64,000 bases of DNA, taken from assembly GCF_036227205.1 (NCBI RefSeq), contig NZ_CP109442.1:9982001-10046000 (forward strand), read 5' to 3'. Position numbers and translations under genes: made by a program. The DNA is from Amycolatopsis sp. NBC_01480. GTDB taxonomy: Bacteria; Actinomycetota; Actinomycetes; Mycobacteriales; Pseudonocardiaceae. Below are positions 58,676 to 64,000 of the stretch, in pieces; the first letter of the stretch is position 1, and the number at the start of each line of letters is the position of its first letter. The notes beneath the pieces are model-generated. The model did no database searches. It saw nothing but the letters and a program-made list of their open reading frames with translations, and was not told where the DNA came from.

Positions 58676-59745
58676 TGGAACATTTTTCGCGCTTCACCGC
58701 CGCTGCCGTACAGGCCGCCCCCGTCTACCTCGACCCCGCGGCCACCGTCGCCAAAGCGGCCTCGCTGATCAGGGAAGCCGCTCAAAACGGAGCCACCCTG
58801 ATCGCCTTTCCCGAGGTGTTCGTCCCAGGCTATCCATATTGGAACTGGACTATGAGCCCCGTACAGGGCTCGCCCCTGTTCGAGCGGCTCTACCGAGCGT
58901 CCATCGACATCCCCGGCCCCCACCTCGACACACTGCGCGCGGCCGCCGCCGCGACCGGCACGACGGTGGTGATCGGCGTCAGCGAGCGCAGCCGACGCAG
59001 CCACGGCCTGATGTACAACAGCGTCGTCACGATCGGGACCGACGGCACCGTGCTCAACGTCCACCGCAAACTGGTGCCGACCTGGGCGGAAAAACTGACC
59101 TGGGGACAAGGTGACGGCAGCACGGTCCGAGTTGTCGACTCAGCCGTCGGCCCGCTCGGTGTCCTCGCCTGCGGGGAGAACACCAACACCCTGGCACGAT
59201 TCTCCCTGCTCGCACAGGGCGAACTGGTCCACGTGGCGAACTACATCTCACTACCCGTCGCACCGGCCGACTACGACATGGCACACGCCATCGCCATCCG
59301 CAGTGCCGCACACGCCTTCGAGGGAAAGATCTTCTCCGTGGTCGCCTGCTCGACGATCAACGACGAGATGATCGGCATCGCGTCAGAACACGACGGCAAG
59401 ATCGCCGAACTGATGCGCCGCCCCCGAAGCGCCCTGTCCGGCATCTTCGGCCCCGACGGCAACCCGGTCGGTGACACCCTGATCGACACCGAGGGCATCG
59501 TCTACGCCGACATCGACCTGGCCCGCTGCATCCAGCCCAAGCAAATGCACGACATCGTCGGTAACTACAACCGCTTCGACGTCTTCCAGCTGCACCACGA
59601 CACCGCTCCCCGGCAACCAGTTGTGTTCACCATGCCCGCTTCAGGCCAGGACCACACAGGGATCCGCACCTGCCTTCGGGCCGTGGCAGGCCGAAGCGGA
59701 CCAGGCTGGGGCGGTCAGGAGCCGGTTGTCCCGCCCCGGGTTTGA
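58675..59745 (+). CDS. Nitrilase (C-N hydrolase family)
   Basis: 356 residues. The catalytic triad counts out as Glu47 (FPEVFVPGYPYW), Lys132 (HRKLVPTW) and Cys166 (LACGENTNTLARF). The CGENTN form is typical of true nitrilase/cyanide-hydratase-like members, not amidases. It would turn a nitrile straight to the acid plus ammonia. Coupled to the hydroxylase by TGATG, it may supply an aromatic acid to the pathway. The last 25 residues (Gly/Pro/Arg-rich) may be a tail altered by the adjoining IS remnant. Confidence 0.88.
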   Translation: MEHFSRFTAAAVQAAPVYLDPAATVAKAASLIREAAQNGATLIAFPEVFVPGYPYWNWTMSPVQGSPLFERLYRASIDIPGPHLDTLRAAAAATGTTVVIGVSERSRRSHGLMYNSVVTIGTDGTVLNVHRKLVPTWAEKLTWGQGDGSTVRVVDSAVGPLGVLACGENTNTLARFSLLAQGELVHVANYISLPVAPADYDMAHAIAIRSAAHAFEGKIFSVVACSTINDEMIGIASEHDGKIAELMRRPRSALSGIFGPDGNPVGDTLIDTEGIVYADIDLARCIQPKQMHDIVGNYNRFDVFQLHHDTAPRQPVVFTMPASGQDHTGIRTCLRAVAGRSGPGWGGQEPVVPPRV

Positions 59746-60271
59746 TGGAGACATCGAATACCCGGCGGATTCACAGTCATGCGGCACCACGGAAGTACCA
59801 GGACGAGTTGCGGGAGCGGGCGACGCGGCCGGCGGTTGAGGCCAGGTGGGGGGCCCCGTGTCGGCCGGAGGGGCGATCAAACGGTTCGCCGACCAGCTCG
59901 GTGTGCGCCCGGAGGCGTTGCGGACGTGGGTGAAGCAGGCCGAAACCGACGAGGGAACACGACCGGGAACGACCTCGACAGAAGCGGCCAGGTCGCCGAG
60001 CTGGAACGCAAGGTGCGTGAGCTGCGCCGGGCGAACCCGATCCTGAAGTCAGCGGCGTCTTTTTTTCGCAGCGGAGCCGGACCGTTCGTCGCGATGAAGG
60101 TCGAATTCGTTGACTCTCAACGGGAGCAGCACGGTGTCCAGCCGGTCCTGCGGGCGTTTGAGGGCACGCCCGCCGATATCGCACCGTCGACCTACTACGC
60201 CGCCAAGACCCGTCCCGAGTCGCCCGCGCGGCATCCGACCGGGTGCTGGCCGACAAGATCGAGCAGGTGCA
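59746..60271 (+). pseudogene. Decayed IS3-family transposase (OrfA plus start of OrfB)
   Basis: Successive frames give [19 protein letters not shown], then [25 protein letters not shown], then [21 protein letters not shown] (OrfA). OrfB follows: MKVEFVDSQREQHGVQPVLRAF, APSTYYAAKTRPESPAR and ADKIEQVH-stop. At least three frameshifts separate them, and OrfB stops after about 58 codons at the edge of folD. It is unlike the IS3 at 32941. Confidence 0.8.
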
Positions 60272-61135
60272 CTAGTAACCGTGACGAGTACCGGTGTCCC
60301 GGGCGGCCCGCAGGGTGTTGGCCAGCAGCATGGCGATCGTCATCGGTCCCACCCCGCCGGGTACCGGTGTGAGCAGACCGGCGATCGCACGCACCTCGGA
60401 GAAACGCACATCACCGCGCAGCCCTGCCTCGTCCCGATGGATGCCGACGTCGATCACCGTCGCGCCAGGGCGGACAGCCTCCGGGCCGACCAGCCCGGGC
60501 ACACCGGCGGCGACAATGAGCACATCCGCCTCGCGGGCGTGCGCGGCCAGGTCCTTCGTCCGGGAGTGACAGAGTGTGACTGTGGCGTCCCGGGCGAGCA
60601 GGAGCTGCGCCATCGGCCGCCCGACCAGCACCGACCGCCCGACCACCACTGCCTTCGCTCCGGCGAGGCCGACCCCGTACTCGTCGAGCAATCGCTCGAT
60701 CCCGGCCGGTGTGCACGGGCGCAGACCGGGACGGCTCAGGGCGAGGCGCCCCACGTTGCCCGTGGTCAGCCCGTCCACGTCCTTGTCCGGCGGGATCCGG
60801 TCGACGAGGGTGCCCGCATCGAGGTGGCCCGGCAGCGGGAGCTGCAACAGGATGCCGCTCACCTCCGGATCCTCGGCGAGCTGGTCCAGCACGTCCTCGA
60901 CCTGCTGTTGCGTCACGTCCGCCGGCAGCCGCTGGTGGAAGTCCACCATGCCCGCGGCCACACACGCCCGGCGCTTGTTGCGCACGTAGACCTCGGAGGC
61001 CGGATCGTCGCCGACGAGAACGGTGGCCAGGCCGGGCGCACGGCCACCGTGTGCGACCAATGCGGCGACCCCTTCCGACACCTCCTGCCGGACCCGTGCG
61101 GCGACCGCCTTCCCGTCGATCAACTCTGCGCTCAC
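60272..61135 (-). CDS. folD: Methylenetetrahydrofolate dehydrogenase / cyclohydrolase
   Basis: 287 residues. FolD motifs are the catalytic Lys in SEVYVRNKRRAC, GILLQLPLPGHL, the cofactor loop VVVGRSVLVGRPMAQLL and the C-terminal TPVPGGVGPMTIAMLL. It oxidises methylene-THF and hydrolyses the product to 10-formyl-THF. It lies 2 bp after the LigM-like gene in the one-carbon operon and is probably a second, dedicated copy. Its 3' end abuts the IS3 remnant. Confidence 0.94.
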   Translation of the reverse strand: MSAELIDGKAVAARVRQEVSEGVAALVAHGGRAPGLATVLVGDDPASEVYVRNKRRACVAAGMVDFHQRLPADVTQQQVEDVLDQLAEDPEVSGILLQLPLPGHLDAGTLVDRIPPDKDVDGLTTGNVGRLALSRPGLRPCTPAGIERLLDEYGVGLAGAKAVVVGRSVLVGRPMAQLLLARDATVTLCHSRTKDLAAHAREADVLIVAAGVPGLVGPEAVRPGATVIDVGIHRDEAGLRGDVRFSEVRAIAGLLTPVPGGVGPMTIAMLLANTLRAARDTGTRHGY

Positions 61136-61137
61136 CG

Positions 61138-62556
61138 TCAGGCCTTCGCGCCCAGATCGGCCCGTCGCATTCGCTGGACCGCGCCCGCGAAGGGGGCCGG
61201 GGCGACCACCACGCGGATTTCGGTCTGCTGGTGTTTCTCGACCTGTGGCTTACGCGAGCCGCCCCACGCCTCACCCCAGGTCAGGACGAGCTCCGTGCCG
61301 ATCTCGGCGTGCTCCGGGTCGAGCATCGCCAGTGAGAGCAGCTCACCGTCGTTGTATCCCGCATGGCACGAAACTCCGGCAGGCCTGCCCGCAGCATCCT
61401 GCACAGCGTCGAACTGGTTCCAGCCGTAGTAGCTGACGGGCAGGTCGATCGCCTTGTACCGGGGTCCCTCGCCGAGCTGCGAGGCGAATACGCGCAGCAC
61501 GTCGTCGCGATTCCACACCAGCGTGCGCTTGGTCCTGCGATCCTCCGGCCGGATCTCCTCGAGCGCCGAACGTCCGATGAAGTCGTGGTCGAACTTCACG
61601 ATGCGTTCGTAGCCAAGGTCGTAGGGCGTCGCGTAGTAGTCCTCGATGTTCGGTGAGCGGAAGCTCCCGGTGAGCTGAATGTGGGCCTCCCACGACGTCG
61701 AGGACAACCACTCACGGAAACCCCTCGTCTCCTCACCGGTGAAGATTCCCGGTACCGGGTAAGGCATCCATCCGCTCGACATCGGCGTGCTGTAGTACGC
61801 CTGGGTCCCGCAGGGCACGAGCCCGTACTGGTCACCCGTGGCGAGTAGTGCGTCGCGCACCGCGTCGTGGTCGGCGAAGGCGCCGGAAAGCTCCACACCC
61901 TGGTACCCGGCCATGCCATGACGCAGGACGAGGACCTCCTTCCCGGCGATCGAGACCTTGGCGGTGCGGAAGAACGGAATCGTCGGCGCCTCGCCGTCCA
62001 CCGCTGACGCGAAGATCTTGCCGGCGTTGGGGCCGTCGAGCTGGAACCGGAACTTCGTCCGCCGGCCGGTCGGGTTGTCCGTCGTCTGGTTGTCGCGGAC
62101 GACAGTCACGTCGTAGCCGCCGGTTTCGGCGTGATACTGCACCCAGTCGAGGACGGGCATACCGCTCACCAGCTCGAAGCTCTGCTCACCGTGGCGGTAG
62201 AGGATGCAGTCGCCGATAGCGTGCCCGCTCGGAGCGCAGGCAACGAACTGCTTGGCCCGGTCGGAGGCGAAGTTGGCGAACGTGTTGACGCCGAGCCGTT
62301 CGAGTAGCCCCGGTGAGCCGGGGCCGTTCAGGAAGAGCTCGGGCATGTTGTGGGTCTGCTGGAACAGCACCGCGGTCTCGCTCCAGGCGCGCTGCTCGTC
62401 CCGCCAGTTGGAGTAGGCAGGCGGAGTGAGCGCCGCCGCGGCCGCACCGCCCGCGTTGAAAGCCGGTGAGCGGGTGTCGTTGGAGAAATAGTCGACGAGG
62501 TCCGGCAGACCGTCGACGAGGTCCTGCAGCGACGGCTCTGTCGATGCTCGAGACAT
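61138..62556 (-). CDS. THF-dependent aryl O-demethylase (LigM/DMT-like, GcvT superfamily)
   Basis: 472 residues, the length of LigM (about 471), not of GcvT or DmdA (about 365). From memory it follows LigM block by block: YSNWRDEQRAWSETAVLF, AKQFVACAPSGHAIGD, WVQYHAETGGYDV, the HGMAG motif, IEDYYATPYDLGYE, KFDHDFIGRSALE and EKHQQTEIRVVVAP. Such enzymes move the methyl of an aryl methyl ether (vanillate, dicamba) to THF. Surrounding metF, purU and folD regenerate THF. The substrate is unproved. Confidence 0.85.
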   Translation of the reverse strand: MSRASTEPSLQDLVDGLPDLVDYFSNDTRSPAFNAGGAAAAALTPPAYSNWRDEQRAWSETAVLFQQTHNMPELFLNGPGSPGLLERLGVNTFANFASDRAKQFVACAPSGHAIGDCILYRHGEQSFELVSGMPVLDWVQYHAETGGYDVTVVRDNQTTDNPTGRRTKFRFQLDGPNAGKIFASAVDGEAPTIPFFRTAKVSIAGKEVLVLRHGMAGYQGVELSGAFADHDAVRDALLATGDQYGLVPCGTQAYYSTPMSSGWMPYPVPGIFTGEETRGFREWLSSTSWEAHIQLTGSFRSPNIEDYYATPYDLGYERIVKFDHDFIGRSALEEIRPEDRRTKRTLVWNRDDVLRVFASQLGEGPRYKAIDLPVSYYGWNQFDAVQDAAGRPAGVSCHAGYNDGELLSLAMLDPEHAEIGTELVLTWGEAWGGSRKPQVEKHQQTEIRVVVAPAPFAGAVQRMRRADLGAKA

Positions 62557-62613
62557 GGGGGTCCTTCCATCAATACGGCTGGAACTGGTGTGGCGTTCGA
62601 TCGTGGGTGGACG

Positions 62614-63489
62614 CTAGAAGACGATGGTGCGATTCTCCCAGCGGACGACCCGGTCCTGGCAATGCCAGAGCACGGCCCGGGCCAGGACCTCGCGCTCCAC
62701 GTTGGCGCCGCGGCGGACCATCTCCTCCAGGCTGTCCTCATGTGAGATCCGCACGACGTCCTGTTCGATGATCGGGCCCTCGTCGAGGTCCTCGGTGACG
62801 TAGTGTGCCGTCGAACCGATCAGCTTGACGCCGCGCTCCCGCGCCCGCTTGTACGGGGCGGCACCGATGAACGCGGGCAGGAACGAGTGGTGGATGTTGA
62901 TCACCGGCACGTCGATCTCCTTCAGGAAGGTGCCCGAGAGGATCTGCATGTAGCGCGCGAGCACGACCAGATCGACGTTGTCCGCCAGCAGCTTGGCGAT
63001 CTGGTTCTCCGACTCCGTCTTGTCCTGCCCCGGTGCACCGGGCACGTGGAAGAATGGGATACCGAAGAATCGCACGTCCTCGGCGACGTCGGAATGGTTG
63101 GAGATCACCATGGGCACGGTGATCGGCAGCTCACCGCGACGCTGGCGCCACAGCAGGTCGAGCAGGCAGTGATCGGACTTCGACGCCAGAATCGCCACCC
63201 GCAACGGCGCCGAGAGGTCCCGAAACCGCCACGCGAGACCGAGTTCGGCCCCTGCGGAGGTGCTGAGACCCTCCTCCAGCGCGGGCAGCGCGGCTTGCAG
63301 GTCAGGAACGTGGATCACGGTGCGCTGGAAGAACGCACCGCCCTCGGGGTCGTCGCTGTACTGGTCGAGAGCGACGATGTTCGCTCCGTGCTTGCTCAGC
63401 ACCGCGGCGACCGCCGCTACGATCCCTTGCCTGTCATCACCGTGGACCACGAGGCTCGCGTGGTCACGCAACAGTCCGGTATGCCTCAT
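62614..63489 (-). CDS. purU: Formyltetrahydrofolate deformylase
   Basis: 291 residues. An N-terminal ACT domain (LVVHGDDRQGIVAAVAAVLSKHGANIV, seen in parts) precedes the formyltransferase-like core with VAILASKSDHCLLDLL, the catalytic NIHHSFLPAF and YVTEDLDEGPIIEQD. It releases formate from 10-formyl-THF. Here it drains the one-carbon units produced by the O-demethylase so that THF is recycled. It lies 10 bp after metF and 57 bp before the LigM-like gene. Confidence 0.94.
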   Translation of the reverse strand: MRHTGLLRDHASLVVHGDDRQGIVAAVAAVLSKHGANIVALDQYSDDPEGGAFFQRTVIHVPDLQAALPALEEGLSTSAGAELGLAWRFRDLSAPLRVAILASKSDHCLLDLLWRQRRGELPITVPMVISNHSDVAEDVRFFGIPFFHVPGAPGQDKTESENQIAKLLADNVDLVVLARYMQILSGTFLKEIDVPVINIHHSFLPAFIGAAPYKRARERGVKLIGSTAHYVTEDLDEGPIIEQDVVRISHEDSLEEMVRRGANVEREVLARAVLWHCQDRVVRWENRTIVF

Positions 63490-63499
63490 CAGGGTCTCC

Positions 63500-64000
63500 T
63501 CAGTTCGGCTGCGCGGTCTGGATCCAGTCCGCGGTCGCTCGAACTCCGCCGAAGGTGTAGAAGTGCAGCAGGACCGCGCCGTGCGAAGCCGGGTCGATCG
63601 CCGCTTCGAGGTCGGCCACGAACCGGGTCGGTCCGGCCGTGCCGAGTAGTCCGGTCAACGAGAAGCCGTACTTCTGCACGACTGTCGCTGACGAGCTGAC
63701 GCCGAACCGCTTGGCGTACCGGAGCAGCCGGCGCGCGCCGGCGGGGCCGGGCACTCCGATGCGGACGGGAGCGTCGATCCCCTGTTTGCGCAATCGCTCG
63801 AGCCAGGTGATCGGCGCGGCCGCGTCGAACACGAACTGCGTCGCCACCGAGTAACCCAGGCCCTGTTCCCGTAACGCGACCGACTTGTCCTTGACCGCCT
63901 GCCACAGCACCTCGTCTTCGATCTTCGGGTGTCCTTCCGGATACCCGGCGATGTCGACGTGACGGACGCCGTGCTCGACGAGGGCTCCGCTGGAGATCAC
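63500..64000 (-). CDS. metF: Methylenetetrahydrofolate reductase, C-terminal part (5' end outside window)
   Basis: 166 residues visible, running off the right edge. Recognisable parts are GHPKIEDEV, LGYSVATQFVFDAAAPITWLERL, the hinge VRIGVPGPAGARRLLRYAKRFGV and HFYTFGGVRATADWI. In this operon it probably works in the oxidative direction, converting the methyl-THF formed by the demethylase to methylene-THF for FolD. Confidence 0.85.
   Translation of the reverse strand: MISSGALVEHGVRHVDIAGYPEGHPKIEDEVLWQAVKDKSVALREQGLGYSVATQFVFDAAAPITWLERLRKQGIDAPVRIGVPGPAGARRLLRYAKRFGVSSSATVVQKYGFSLTGLLGTAGPTRFVADLEAAIDPASHGAVLLHFYTFGGVRATADWIQTAQPN

Noticed and set aside
1..64000. CRISPR arrays, rRNA genes, polyketide or peptide synthetase clusters, toxin-antitoxin or phage-defence modules
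   Set aside because: None was seen: no regularly spaced repeats, no rRNA sequence, and no modular synthase or defence-protein motifs on either strand.

Overview
The window is high-GC actinobacterial DNA. A WhiB1-type regulator, a DprE2-like cell-wall reductase, an LCP (LytR-CpsA-Psr) ligase, a SigD/ShbA-like sigma factor and a RheA/Hsp18 heat-shock locus together point to a pseudonocardial actinomycete, most likely Amycolatopsis or a close relative. This is inferred from gene content; no marker gene such as 16S is present. All coordinates and motifs were read by eye, and no database search was run.

Left part (1-31000) looks like chromosomal backbone. It holds a sensor-kinase end; a SnoaL/TetR divergent pair with two palindromic operators; an SDR gene; and a LysR-led CoA operon (CoA-transferase, enoyl-CoA hydratase, acetoacetate-decarboxylase-like protein, 3-hydroxyacyl-CoA dehydrogenase, acyl-CoA dehydrogenase). 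Next come an LCP/DprE2-like cell-wall pair, a TetR/MFS drug-efflux pair, a SnoaL-tailed ECF sigma factor, and whiB divergent from a double-sigma fusion. A LysR/BASS-transporter pair, MarR, alr-ddl, TetR/VOC and a secreted DUF3089 hydrolase follow. At 25.6-30.7 kb is a heat-shock neighbourhood: a RheA-like repressor, Hsp18, and a DUF6292 gene whose promoter, operator and first codons copy those of hsp18.

Middle (31000-36900) is a mobile junction. It holds a 3' tRNA fragment (CAU anticodon) shaped like an att site; a small frameshifted gene; an IS1380-family element precisely interrupted by an IS3-family element; a degraded IS630 tail abutting a possible DUF917 gene start; and a complete IS630-family element.

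Right part (36900-64000) is catabolic and probably accessory. A PucR regulator faces an operon of about 11 kb: Asp/Glu-type racemase, HyuA, two HyuB paralogues, a duplicated SnoaL-like protein, DUF917, a second HyuA-like protein and an amidohydrolase. Its likely target is a hydantoin-like or lactam-like heterocycle. Next is a complete salicylyl-CoA/gentisate route: PaaX, CoA ligase, maleate isomerase, FAH-type hydrolase, gentisate dioxygenase, thioesterase, and fused salicylyl-CoA 5-hydroxylase, with a nitrilase. The window ends in a one-carbon operon (metF, purU, LigM-like aryl O-demethylase, folD) that would strip methyl groups from methoxy-aromatics and recycle tetrahydrofolate. The two right-hand modules could together take an ortho-methoxybenzoate, or its nitrile, to pyruvate and fumarate.
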